Assembly: GCA_009192285.1 (NCBI GenBank) | Contig: CM018604.1 | Span: 1,922,001 to 1,986,000 of the forward strand | Length of the DNA: 64,000 bases | Origin: Morchella semilibera | Lineage: Eukaryota; Ascomycota; Pezizomycetes; Pezizales; Morchellaceae | Reading direction: 5' to 3' | Shown here: positions 23,572-34,300 of the stretch, piece after piece | Layout: each line of letters starts with the position of its first letter | How positions within the stretch are numbered: position 1 is the first letter of the stretch | The notes under the pieces: model-generated | The model's database searches: none | The model's input: only the letters and a program-made list of their open reading frames with translations | Told to the model about the DNA's origin: nothing | Position numbers and translations under genes: made by a program

Positions 23572-25428
23572 TTAAAAGACGTACTATGATTTCAGTTAGT
23601 GGATTACTATTTAGCGCCAAGAAATCAGAAAGTAAACTTACAGGAATAAACAAGTACGGAACTTGTCGCTTGTATTCCTCCCAGTCCTCACCATATTTCT
23701 TGGCACACCTTTCAGTGTCCCTCCAGGCACGATGGAGAATCATGGTAATGAAGAAGCACGGCAGGAACCATGGGATAGGGCTGTTAAAACCGCAGATAAG
23801 ACCCCATGATGTCATCTGGCAGAAGTCGGCAGTGTAATGAACTTTGCGGGCCAATCCGTACCATCCGCTAGTAAGAAGGGTTCCGCCGTTCTTACACTTA
23901 ATGAATGTCGGGTTTTTAATGGTCTGCCATGGTAACTGTGGGAAGCTTTTACGTAAAATAAGAGTACCCTTCTCCATCTGCCTAAATCGGTTCTTTTGGC
24001 TGTTTCTGATATTAGGAGATTGTACGCGATATAGAGAATCAGTAGAGACACTCACCTGTTGCAAGTATCAAAGATGTAGTATGCAGCCGAAAGCAGAGTG
24101 AAAATGAAGACATTAACACCTAACGACCATTGGTATACCTCTGGAGCATGACGGCTAAGATAGACGACACCATGGCAGTATGTCATTGGTACACCGGCCA
24201 TGTTCCAGAAGATAAGCATATAACCCCACTTCTCGTGAGACATATCGAAGGTTGTGACAATAAGCTCCTCACCCTTGCAACATGCGTTGGCATATAACCA
24301 ATGCGCGAAAACAAAAAAACCAATCTGTGGGGTAAGGTACCCGTATGTTTCGTACTGCTTAACGGCGGCAGCCGAGCTAATGAGAAATAGAATAAACCAA
24401 GGTAGGCGGACTTCGAAGAACATCTTCAAGTCCATTATTCCAAAGATACGAGGATGAAGCTCAGCGCCCATAAAGAAGTCGTAAACAAAGCTTCCAGTCA
24501 ATTTATACTGCGCTCCCCTAGCAATAGCGCTGAAGTATGCGATAAAGCTAACACCAATTCCGGAAAAGATTGCAACACTCATGAGAGGTCCAAACTCATC
24601 GATTAAAGTGGTGATTGGGAAAACGCCCGTCACGTGCAGAGCGGCCACTGTGGCCAGAGTTGTATAGAATGACCATACAGCGTTACAGTAGTAATCCAGG
24701 CGGAGATCATTACGGTGAGCGATCGGGTTTCCCTTAGCCCATACACCGGGAAGAGTGATGTAGAGAATACTTTGGTACGCAAGGAAGCCCCAATAGATTG
24801 CCCATGACTTCAGATTAGGCATTGCGCTCTGCATTGAGGTTCAATTAGTAGCCATTATGGGTAACAGGGCGAACAGGGTAATTTACCTCGCGAGCCATGT
24901 TGTAGAGGCTTTCCAAAAACTCCGAGATTGGCTGGCCACTCTTGGGCAGCGGCAATTGGGCATCGTAGTATACTTGACCAATCCACAGATACCACATGAG
25001 TAGAGGGAAAAAGACCATCACAAATCCGGTTCCGAGTGAACCTCCAAACTCGAATTCACCACTATCATCGACCCTGTGATCGGTATTTTTTGACTTTCCA
25101 TTGGCCACTTTGCCGTTACCATTGACAGCAGTTGGCTTCCGCTCTTTGAGGCCAGATTCAGCCATCTTTTCCTCGGTAGGCTCTATTTTCACCGAAGCTC
25201 CAGGGCTTGGTGTCCGCACTACGGATCTAGGGCGTCGAGATATTCGAGCAGGTGGTGTCTCTACAAAACCCGGGTGCGCTGGTTTTCTAGAGGGAGGGGA
25301 GGGGAATCTCTGTGAGCTCAGGAACCGTGGTAATTGAAAAGAAAAATGAGAATTGTAAATATTGTGGTGGAGGTATCAATTGCTTACTTTGGCGTTTTAC
25401 CAGTCTGAGATCGTGTCACAGAGACCAT
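23572..25428 (-). CDS. ERG4: Delta(24(28))-sterol reductase, last step of ergosterol synthesis
   Basis: This is an ER membrane enzyme that reduces the C-24(28) double bond of the ergosta-tetraenol precursor with NADPH. The first exon (from 25428) reads [14 protein letters not shown]; the intron 25310-25387 joins it to [14 protein letters not shown]. The family core is clear: [97 protein letters not shown], then [15 protein letters not shown] and [18 protein letters not shown]. The final exon, after an intron at 23584-23641, contributes only Tyr-Val-Phe and the stop. This restores the usual ERG4 ending LFIPYVF. About eight hydrophobic segments are visible. ERG24 and ERG3-like proteins fit less well because of the GGSLG and CKGEE motifs. 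Confidence 0.95.
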
Positions 25429-26184
25429 TGTGAAGAGCAAAAGTCGGGGCGCTCTAGGGAAGTTTAAATAGATGTTAAACGAAATTGCCTGTCGGAGGAG
25501 TATATGAAAAGGGAGCGGGCGTTCAAGCGAAAAGGAGCGCAATGGGAAGGGTAGGCACTGTGCCGCTAGCTAGGATTTTTGCGAGTGAGGTAACCTGAAC
25601 ACACCTCAGGGTACCACGTATTCGTGAGGGTTGCCAGGACCCGAATTGTGGGGATCGCTGGGGTTTTTGTGAGTTCACACTTTTACAGACCGCGATTTAG
25701 CCAATCGAAACTACCTAAATGAGCATCCATCCGAGAAGGATAGGATGGATTCCCGCTTGATCTGCCCCTTTCTGCCAAACTGGAATCTTGATGCCGAGTG
25801 ATGCATCGAATGCCAAGTCCTCGAGAAGGCTCTAAATACTGCCAATGGATGGTGATGAATTTCGCGCCGGCAAATGAGGTCGGTCGTCACAAACAAACAT
25901 CCGTGCTTGTTGGCGAGATTGCCTGGTATGTATGTGCCTTTTCTTGGCACTGCACAAGCACTAATTCCGGATCAGTGCTGAACCGAGCGATCGCGCTTAG
26001 CGCTTGTACTTCTACATGCACATACTTTATGTTTCCAGGGAACCTCCTCCAAACCACAGCGGGAATGTTAAGATAAACCGGATGTGGGTACTTACATGTA
26101 TCTTATACCGGCTTCCTGGTCTTGGATCTATGCCCCTGCTGGTTCAAACCGTTGGTTACACATATCTCCTATACGTGAGTGGGT
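25429..26184. other. Intergenic region upstream of ERG4
   Basis: The stretch should include the ERG4 promoter. No gene is supported. It borders the mobile-element compartment that starts at about 26185. Confidence 0.4.
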
Positions 26185-26283
26185 TATCCCTTAGAACGTC
26201 AGGCCAAATCGAAATCAGAGTGACCTAACGCAAAGTGGAAATCGTGATATAGTAAACTCAAGACTGATATGAATACCGCAAGT

Positions 26284-26425
26284 ACTGGCCTCAGTGGCCG
26301 GTGATACAAGACGTTGGAATTCCCCTGTTCAGCTATTTGTCTTAAATACGCCCCCTAATTTTCGCTCATACAGAGGCTTAAAAAGGTAACTTCGACGTTT
26401 TGTGTGACCAGCCACTGAGGCCAGT
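26284..26425. mobile_element. MITE-like insertion, 142 bases, in the left arm of the foldback element
   Basis: The ends are inverted copies of ACTGGCCTCAGTGGCCGGT (one mismatch in the right copy). Similarity continues for about 20 further bases (ACAAGACGTTGGAA against ACAAAACGTCGAAG). There is no open frame. I found no convincing target-site duplication. Confidence 0.7.
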
Positions 26426-26836
26426 TTTTGCAGTAGAGACTTTTAGCCACGGGTGTAAAAAGGCAACAAACAAAAAATTATTAATTCCCAAGACCATGCT
26501 GCATGCGTTTGCCCCCTGGCCCGCATAGGGACTCACACGTACTCGTATTTCACTGACGTTTGTGGACGCGACTGATATTGCATGCCATACAAAAATACGC
26601 CAAGCTCATGATCTTGGGTGTATGCAATAATGGCCCAGTTCAAAAACGTCAGCGAAAAACGAGTACTCTGAGAAGGAAATCATAGGCATAAGGATTGAAT
26701 ATATCTCCATGCATATGTTTAAGTCCTGTACTTGAAAATATTATATCACATCCTACTTGCATCCAACTTGCATGTCTTGGAAGTCTTGGGAATAAATAAT
26801 TTTTTGTTCGTTGATGGCTAAAAGACTCTAATGTTA

Positions 26837-27047
26837 CAACGTACAATTCGTCACTTATCTCTTTTGCTACCAACATTTAAGGAGGCCACAGAGTACACCG
26901 TGCACCCGAGAATTTCCCCAGAAATACGCCGCTTATACTTCTGAGAGCTGGTTCATGGTTGTCACGGTTCCGGAGGTAGCCCCTCAAGAGTTGGCAGCAT
27001 TTAATCACCAGCGAAAGAGATAGACTCCATGACAACTTCTGTCGTTG
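26837..27047. mobile_element. Second small inverted-repeat insertion, right arm of the foldback element
   Basis: Imperfect terminal inverted repeats of about 50 bases start CAACG at 26837 and end CGTTG at 27047. The best-matching core is TATCTCTTTTGCT against TATCTCTTTCGCT in reverse complement. It accounts for the extra length of the right arm relative to the left. Confidence 0.55.
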
Positions 27048-27121
27048 CTACTCTTATAGGCGTGCTTAATATCACGGTTTCTATTTTACGTTAGGTCACT
27101 CTGATTCCGATCTGGCCTGAC

Positions 27122-27833
27122 TATCACGGCGTACTACGGACTTCGCGGGGGAGGAGGATATTGGAGAATAGGTTTTCGGGTATAAGGTTTCTTTTGCATC
27201 AGCAAACTCAACTTATGACTGCAGTCTCCCAACAGTCTCCCGGGTCTCCTGAGAGTCTCCTGAGACTCCTGGATATTTTTTGAGTCTCCTGAGGCTCAGG
27301 AGACATCAGGAGACAAATGAAGTCTTGCTGATGTGGGTTCTGGGAGTTTCTATGGGTTTCTGTTACACAATGGGATGAGTCATGATTGTACAGGGATTAG
27401 GAGGGGTATATATATATGTTGCTACGGACTTTTCCTTCGTTCTTTTCTTTCTCTTTCTTTCCTTACATGTTCTTCCTGTTATCAACCCTACGGTTTAGTT
27501 TCGTTTTATCTTGTGTCTCTAGTTCTGAATATACTACGTCATAACCATAGTCATCGCCAAGACCCTAGGGAGTCTTCCATAGTACCTCGCCTCGTCTCGT
27601 CTCGTCTCGCTTCGCTTAGCCTCGTCTCGCCCATAGCCCATGACCGTAGTACGTGTCGTCTACTGGTATCTTCGCCTTCACGTCTTCGTCAGAAAGGCCA
27701 TCTGGACCCTCTGCCCTACAACCTTGCTCCTCGGATAAGTCCCCTCATTCTCGTCTCTCGTCTTCGTCCTCGTTCCTGCCTCGGTTGTGTACCTCGGCCC
27801 TCTTGTCTGTTGTCTCCGTGCTGCTCCGTAACA
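27122..27833 (+). mobile_element. Solo LTR of a Gypsy-type element
   Basis: The sequence starts TATCACGGC, as does the LTR of the element at 40832-46934 read in its own direction, and ends CTCCGTAACA. That end resembles the CTCCGTCACA end of the LTR of the element at 30541-36770. A TATA run (27408-27417) and pyrimidine-rich leader follow TTTCTATGGGTTTCTG, which the other LTRs also have. Perfect five-base duplications CTGAC flank it (27117-27121 and 27834-27838). No internal region remains, so it is a solo LTR fossil. A hairpin block at 27196-27334 lies inside it. Confidence 0.8.
27196..27334. repeat. Hairpin block with TCTCCTGAG motifs inside the solo LTR
   Basis: CATCAGCAA at 27197 pairs with TTGCTGATG at 27325. 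Between them AGTCTCC, GTCTCCTGAG and their complement CTCAGGAGAC recur about seven times. The block could be a small foldback insertion or an expanded palindrome native to the LTR. Confidence 0.65.
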
Positions 27834-27905
27834 CTGACGTTCTAAGGGATACAGTCATAGTCTATTATACACAACTGATCCTGTATCATATATTAGTTTG
27901 TAATA

Positions 27906-29342
27906 CTCGCGTGTAGGATAAAGTACCAGAAAATGAGGTCTCGGCGCATATTATCAGGGCAGGTATGGACAGGGGTTAATACTATGTCAAATTGGCGAAC
28001 CCTCAATTCTAAATACATGAGTCTACCAACGGGTGTGACCTCCATTGTTTGCAATCACCTCAGCGATCCTCTCAGGCATGCTGTCCACAAATCTCAAAAT
28101 TTCCTCAGGTGTAACCCGTGCCCATTCCTCCACTACTGCTTGCTTTACTTGTTCCAGGCCCTTGGGGCGAGGGTGTCTCTCAGCAAGGCGATCCTTGAGA
28201 AGTCTCCATACATTTTCTATGGGATTGAGATCAGGGGAAGCCGGGGGCCAATCAATAGATGGCATATTATACCATCTACGCTCAGCTTTGGTGATAAGTG
28301 CTCGATGTGCAGAAGCTCCATCTTCCATAACCCATAGTCTTCCAGCACCTAAGTCTACCGAATTGTAATACCAAAATGGATGGAGGGTTGGTTGAAGGAC
28401 ATGGTCAATGTAGGTGCGAGCTGTAATGGTCCCCCAATTATGCCGATCTCAAAGAACTAAATCAGACTTCCTCCCATAAACAATTCCTCCCCATATCATC
28501 AAGGTGTTTTGCTTTTTGAACTTGGGTACGATGCAGTCCTGAGTATAAACCTCCTCTTTTCCAACTTTCCTTGTAACCCATGTGTTGCCTCTATTTCCAC
28601 TAAGCTATATATAACTTTCATCGGTCCAGATAACCCTCCGCCAATCTTCAATCGTCCAATGTTGATGCTTCGTTGCGAAATCGAGTCTTTTGGCCTTATG
28701 TTTGTGTGTAAGTAGACACTTCTTTCGTGCGATTCTCCTCGCGTAGCCTTCCTTACGGAATGCCTTCCGAAGTGTAGTCTCGTTGGCGGTGATACCAAGG
28801 TCCATAGCAATCTCTACGAGAGGCTTTCGACGGTTTTCGGCGTTTAGAGTAGCATGGTTGATGAGTTTTCGGCGTAATGGGGTTGTTATTTTAGGGGGAC
28901 GACCTTTTCTCCGGTTCTTTCTTGGAGTTTCGGGACCCCTACAAATATTCCAGACTGTGCTAACGCTTATCTTTTGATTATGGGCTATTTTTTGGAGAGT
29001 CCAACCGGCTTTGAAGCGTAGGGTATGAATCTAGATTCGCTGTTTGTAGGAAAGTTCACAGGTTTTGACCGCCATAGTGAAGATAGTACTATGATTGATT
29101 GATTTGGAGTTCTCCTCTATGACCGTATCGCTCCCCTCAATTTTTCCTACTTTACAAGACCTCCACTTCCGAGTCATACTCTATCATCTTCCCCGGGGTT
29201 CTATCACCGTTTGCTTTCCTCGTTTGCTCCTACTAGGAGTAGTACGCAACAACCAATAGAAATCAAACCCGGCACATAGCCCTTGACGCCGAAACCTCAT
29301 GCGTCAAGAGTGCATTTTCTGGTTCTTTATCCTACACGCGAG
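27906..29342 (-). mobile_element. Tc1/mariner transposon (DD34E), inactive
   Basis: Thirty-base terminal inverted repeats (CTCGCGTGTAGGATAAAG..., 27906-27935 and 29313-29342, one mismatch) are flanked on both sides by the TA target dinucleotide. The 1,437-base element carries one transposase frame on the minus strand. Its catalytic spacing, Asp of MEDGASAH to Glu of DLNPIENVW, is 34 residues. The 5-base gap to the neighbouring Gypsy duplication shows both inserted into nearly the same spot. Confidence 0.92.
28023..29075 (-). pseudogene. Tc1-like transposase, degenerate
   Basis: From the ATG at 29075 (MAVKTCELSYKQRI) the frame shows an N-terminal helix-turn-helix region (GWTLQKIAHNQKISVSTVWN), the basic GRPPKITTPLRRKL segment, and a second HTH (MDLGITANETTLRKAFRKEG). 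The three catalytic blocks follow: WTDESYI, WVMEDGASAH and SPDLNPIENVWR. It ends NNGGHTRW at 28023. About 350 codons is the usual Tc1 transposase length. The frame is interrupted by three in-frame stops (near 29033, 28612 and 28452), two of which are of the kind C-to-T changes produce. It is therefore dead but not old, because the rest of the frame is intact. Confidence 0.88.
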
Positions 29343-29349
29343 TACTTGT

Positions 29350-29537
29350 TGTAACTTTCCAGTCTAACCTCATTTGTTTTAGCTTATCTTGGCAGAGGAA
29401 ACGGTGGACAGTTGGGGGTGATAAAAGAGTCATCGTGTGGGGGGAACTCTTCTTGTCTTTTTAGGTCTCTCATCTGATAAGAACTTTACTACTCAGTAAT
29501 CCATCTTTGCACTATAACGTGATTGCATAAATTCTGT
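29350..29537 (+). repeat. 5' LTR of the outer Gypsy element
   Basis: 188 bases, TGTAACTTTCC to AAATTCTGT. It matches 49213-49400 with no difference that I can see. Confidence 0.9.
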
Positions 29538-29662
29538 GGTGCTCTGACTCGGAGACTTGAACTGAGCGGTGCAAAAAAAACTAAGGAAGTTACGTCACCA
29601 AAGAGGAGGGGATCTGAAAAGGATTCAAAAGAATAACGAGGACTCCATCAGAGGGAGATCTC

Positions 29663-30540
29663 TTGATTACAGAAGAAAAAAATAATAAGGAAGAAAGGCC
29701 TCAAAAAATGAGTGGACAAGATATCCCAGCGGTGAGTCTCGGAAGTTCCCAAATGATGTCGGTAAGCCCCTTCAACGGGGAAGATAAGAAGCAAGATGCA
29801 AGAAGATGGTTTTCTATGCTGGAATTCTCACTCAGCGAATCACATGTCTCACTTTCCAGGGGAGACTACTACAAGAAGCTCGTCATGTTGTTTGACGTTA
29901 AGCTCGAGGGAATGGCAGCCACGTGGGCTGATGAAAATCAGGATGTTTCACGAATCGTCTCGCTGAGATTAGTTTCAGAAGGTGATGTGGAGGACTTGAA
30001 ACGAATTTTTCTCGCTAAGTTCAGAAAGAGCGGTGGGCAGGAGAGAGTTCGGAAGACAGCGGGAGAAGAACTCAGAGAACTAAAGCAGGGAGCAGATGAA
30101 GATTTTTATAGCTATTACGAGAGGGCTCGTCATATCTTGATTAGAGTATGCGAAGACTCGGAGATTGAGGGCTCCCCACGAACCATGTCCGTCCCAGAGC
30201 AGGAATGGGTGACGATGGTGATAAGAGGGTTCACAGAGGGGATGAATAATCCTTGGATAGGTTTCCAAGTTGGAGAAAGCAAACCTAAGAGTTTGAAGAG
30301 GGCGTACCAAGAGGCTGACGAGAAAACAAATAGCTTAAAGAGATTCGAGGAGAAGTTATCCTCCCTGGAAGGACAAGGGTATCATGTCCCACAATACGGG
30401 TTCAACACCATTCAAGGGGGAGGACACCCGTTTAGGTCCGATAGAGAGAGAACCTATCAGAGTGACGCCCCGCCATCATCCAGCAGGATCAACCTCCCCA
30501 CTAGGCCCCAATATGCTTCGGACCCCCCAGCCACGAATAG
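29663..30540 (+). pseudogene. gag: Outer Gypsy: 5' part of gag
   Basis: Capsid-type sequence (PFNGEDKKQDARRWFSMLEF, DVEDLKRIFLAKFR, RHILIRVCE) with Gypsy gag character. It is separated from its zinc-knuckle part by the inserted element at 30541-36770. Fossil. Confidence 0.8.
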
Positions 30541-31177
30541 TGTGACGGAGTAACCCGACGCAAAGAAGAAGATGACAATGATGACGCAGAGGGACTCGAG
30601 GAGCACAGTGTACTCGACGAGGGGGCCGATGAAGACAGGGACAACACCGGGCAGGCACAAGCTCAGGCACCGGCGAAGACAAAGGCAAGGGCAAGGGCAC
30701 AAGAGCATAGAGTAGGGAGAGTGAGGACCAAATGGACCTCAACGAGAACGATGAGAGATACTATGAGTTTCCTCTCGTCAGAGGATCGAGTCTTTGGTAC
30801 GAGAGGCTATGGTTTTTAGAAATAGGAGTAGATTCCTATGTACCGAGATAACAGGAAGACGAGACGAAGAGAAAAGAAAGAAAGAACTAAGAAAACCATC
30901 TAACCCCACTATTTAACACTCCCCTCCACCAGTCCGTTATGACTCATACATCACGTCATAGAAACCCATAGAAATCCATCGCATCTACATCACAGCTTCC
31001 TCCCCACCATCCTTACTATTTTACATTACAAATCCATCACGCCACCGAACCTTCTAGAACCTAATGACGACACCCCCCTTTAGCACGCCCCTTTCTCGCT
31101 TAACCATTCCTAAACAATCATAACAGCGCTTCCACTACCGAACCCTCGGGACTGATGCCAAGACGCCGGGACAGATC
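30541..31177 (-). repeat. LTR of inner Gypsy 1 (3' copy in element direction)
   Basis: 637 bases from TGTGACGGAG to GGGACAGATC, nearly identical to 36134-36770. Confidence 0.9.
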
Positions 31178-31323
31178 AGGTCCCCTCCTAGGGCCTAGCT
31201 CCTGATAGGCCGAGGTTTCAAAGAATATCGATTATGAAATTCTTCTCGAAGATCAGGACTATGTTCGAGATCGCTTGAGGGTTGCCAGGAAGGTTCTTCG
31301 TATCCAGCATATCTAACCAAGTA

Positions 31324-34300
31324 TTACACCCGTCGTCCTCTCTTCCTCGAATCCAATATCTCCGCCACTTCCCATTCAGTCTCCCCTTCGACCTCTACCG
31401 GTGGTGGTGGTTTCACAATTTGTCCTGGAACAGGATCATTCCTCGTCGGCGATAATAGGGATACATGAAATACCGGATGTATTTTCATAGAGGTAGGTAA
31501 TTCCAACTCATAGGCATAGGGACTCACGATTCGTTTAACGAAGTAGGGACCGATTTGTTTCCAGTCAAGTCTTTTTGAAGGTCGTTTTGTTTCCATATTT
31601 TTAGTCGAGAGCCAGACGAAATCTCCGACCGCGTATCGAGGTGCCGGAGTCCGGTGTAAGTTGGCCATCTCCTCCTGTATCTTCTGTACCCTAAACATCT
31701 CACTTTTCAGGAAATCGAATACCTGAGACATCTCTCGTGCCAACCCATTAGCCTGATCCTCATTCACCGTCCGTCCGTGTTGTAAGGGCCCAAATGTCAT
31801 TCTCGGATGTCTCCCAAAGTTAGCCTGAAAGGGGGACATATTAGTAGTTTCGGAAATGTGATTATTAGTAGCAAATTCAGCCAGAGGTAAAAAATCCGCC
31901 CAGTTATCCTGTTGATACGATACATAACTGCGGAGGTACTGCTCCATAATCGCATTGGTCCTTTCTGTTTGCCCATCGGTTTGAGGATGAAATGCTGTAG
32001 AATATCGAGGTGCAATTTCCAACCGTTCACAGAGGACTTTCCAAAATTCGGCAGTAAACTGTGTCCCTCGATCTGAAACAATGGTCTCTGGTAATCCATG
32101 TAGTTTCCATACCTGCTCCAGGTATAGACGAGACAGATCCCTGGCATTAACATTTTCCGTTGTGGGAATCAAATGTTTCATCTTTGTTAACCGGTCCACT
32201 ACCACCAGTATAGCATTAAACCCATTGCTCTCTGGGAGTCCCGTTACAAAATCCATGGTAATATCAGTCCAGGGTCCCTTGGGTACTAACAGCGGTCGTA
32301 GAACTCCTTGAAGAGGGTTGTGATTCGCTTTACTCCGTCGACAAGTATGACAATTTTGAACATAGCGATCCGTATATTTTCTCATGGTCGGCCAATAATA
32401 GTTCCGACTCAGAAGCTCCAATATCTTTGATCTTCCAGGATGTCCTGCCGCGGGTTTATCGTGGTATTCTTGTAGCAAATAGAGTTTAAGCTCGTCACAT
32501 TCAGGAACATAGAGTGTATTCCGGTAAAGTAGCAACCCTTCCTCGCTCTCCTTGCACTCGGCCAATGAAATCTCTTTAGATTGTCTAACGCCATCCCGGA
32601 GCATAGATAGAATTTTGTTTGGAAAGCTATCACCCTGGTAAGCTTTATTAAATAAATCAAGTACGGGAGACGATCCTTCAGCGGGTTCATTTGACAAAAA
32701 GCCCGCTAACAAACTTATCTTCGCATCCAAATTCTCCCTCTTCAGAACCACTCGACTTTGTTGTTCCAATCTCTCATCTCCTTCCTTCGGTAAATCTTTA
32801 GGCCTCCTGGTCAAAATATCAACCTTCCTTCCCTGCTTCCCGGGCCTATATTGGATAACAAAATTAAACCGAGACAAAAACTCCGCCCAACGGGTTTGAC
32901 GCCGGTTCAGCAATTTGGTTGACATAAAGTACTCAAGATTGCGATGATCTGTAAGCACCTTTACTTGAAATTGAGCTGTCTCCAGATGAGGTCTCCATTC
33001 CTCAAAACAACGAATAATAGCCAACAACTCTTTATCATAAATTTCATAATTGCATTCTGCCGGCGAATGGGTTTTAGAGAAAAAAGCAACTGGATGGAGT
33101 ACTCCTTTGTCATCGCGTTGTGATAATATTCCTGCCGACACATAGTCTGACGCATCGGTTTCCACGATGAATTCCTTTTCAGGATCAGGGTGCATCAACA
33201 CAGGGGCGGTGGTAAAAACAGTCTTGAGTTTTTTGAAAAGCTTGCTCCACCTTTTGAGTCCACTCGAATCGTACATGCTTTTTCGTCAAAGTAGTCAAAG
33301 GTCGAACCACTCGGGAGTAAGCATAAATAAAACGTCGATAAAAATTGGCAAACCCAAGAAATTCCTGAACCTCCTTCACTGTCTTCGGCGCCTCCCAATC
33401 TACAATCGTCTGTACCTTGGTAGGGTCCATCTTCATTCCTCCAGGAGTAAGGATCATTCCTAAATATTTGGTCTCTTGTACGCTAAACTCGCATTTCTCC
33501 GGTTTCAAATGAACCTCATTGGCTTCTAAAGCTTCCAATACCTGTCGCACGTCTTGTTGCTGTTGCTCCAAGGTTTCCGAATAAATAAGAATATCATCCA
33601 GATAAGCAGTAGCGCAACGGTCCAGAAAGGGTCGAAGAATATCATTAATCCAACGTTGAAAGGTAGCGGGAGCATTGGTTAGACCAAAAGGCATCACCAA
33701 ATATTCCCAGTGTCCATATCGTGTTCGGAAAGCCGTTTTCCACTCGTCCCCTTCTTTAATCCTAATCTGATTATAGCCCCATCGTAGGTCCAGCTTGGTA
33801 AAATAATTAGCTCGGGCTAAATTGGCCATCGTTTCTGGTGTAAGGGGAAGAGGGTATCGATCCTTGATCGTAATAGCATTTAGCTTTCGATAATCAACAC
33901 ACAAGCGTAAGGAACCATCAGCCTTTTTAACAAATAACACCGGGGCCCCAGCTGGAGAATTGCTAGACCTAAGAAATCCTTTCTGCAAATTATCGGCTAG
34001 ATAATCTCTCAACGCCTTCAACTCCTCCCGTGACATACTATACATGGGACCAAAGGGTGGTACTGTTCCTTCCTGGAGTTTGATCTCATAGTCATAAGGA
34101 CGATGTGGCGGTAATCTAGAGGCATTGGTCTCATCAAACAGCTGTCGAAACCGCTGATAGTCAATTGGAATCGTTCCATCAGGGTTGGCAGGCATCTCCA
34201 ATATTTTATTGACAGCATAGAGGGTAGTCGAATAAATTTGCACAGTAGGGTCTTGCGAAAGTTTCTTGAACGATCGAGGAGTAATTGCTGAAATGTTGGT

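Larger units (their letters stand above)
26185..27851. mobile_element. Foldback (long inverted repeat) DNA element, interrupted by insertions
   Basis: The left arm at 26185-26262 (TATCCCTTAGAACGTCAGG..., AATCAGAGTGACCTAACG) is matched in reverse complement at 27067-27121. It continues at 27839-27851 once the solo LTR at 27122-27833 and its target duplication are set aside. A second pair of arms is 26435-26494 with 26783-26829 (TTTTAGCC, ACAAAAAATTATT, ATTCCCAAGAC). A third is 26539-26567 with 26638-26666 (ACTCGT.TTTC.CTGACGTTT). The centre also pairs (TATTGCAT with ATGCAATA). There is no coding capacity, so it is a non-autonomous DNA element. Each outer arm carries its own small inverted-repeat insertion. 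Outer ends beyond 26185 and 27851 are uncertain. Confidence 0.8.

Noticed and set aside
1-25428. Secondary-metabolite or defence gene cluster
   Set aside because: Neighbouring genes are unrelated housekeeping genes; no backbone synthase, transporter or NLR-type gene is present.
29345-29537. Truncated 5' LTR of the outer Gypsy element
   Set aside because: At first it seemed cut by the Tc1 element. The CTTGT duplication on both sides shows that the LTR is a complete 188-base unit starting TGTAAC.
30457-30742. Open frames inside the LTRs (also 36044-36335, 40852-41079, 46467-46694)
   Set aside because: They are repeated in both LTR copies and low-complexity; they are LTR sequence and not genes.
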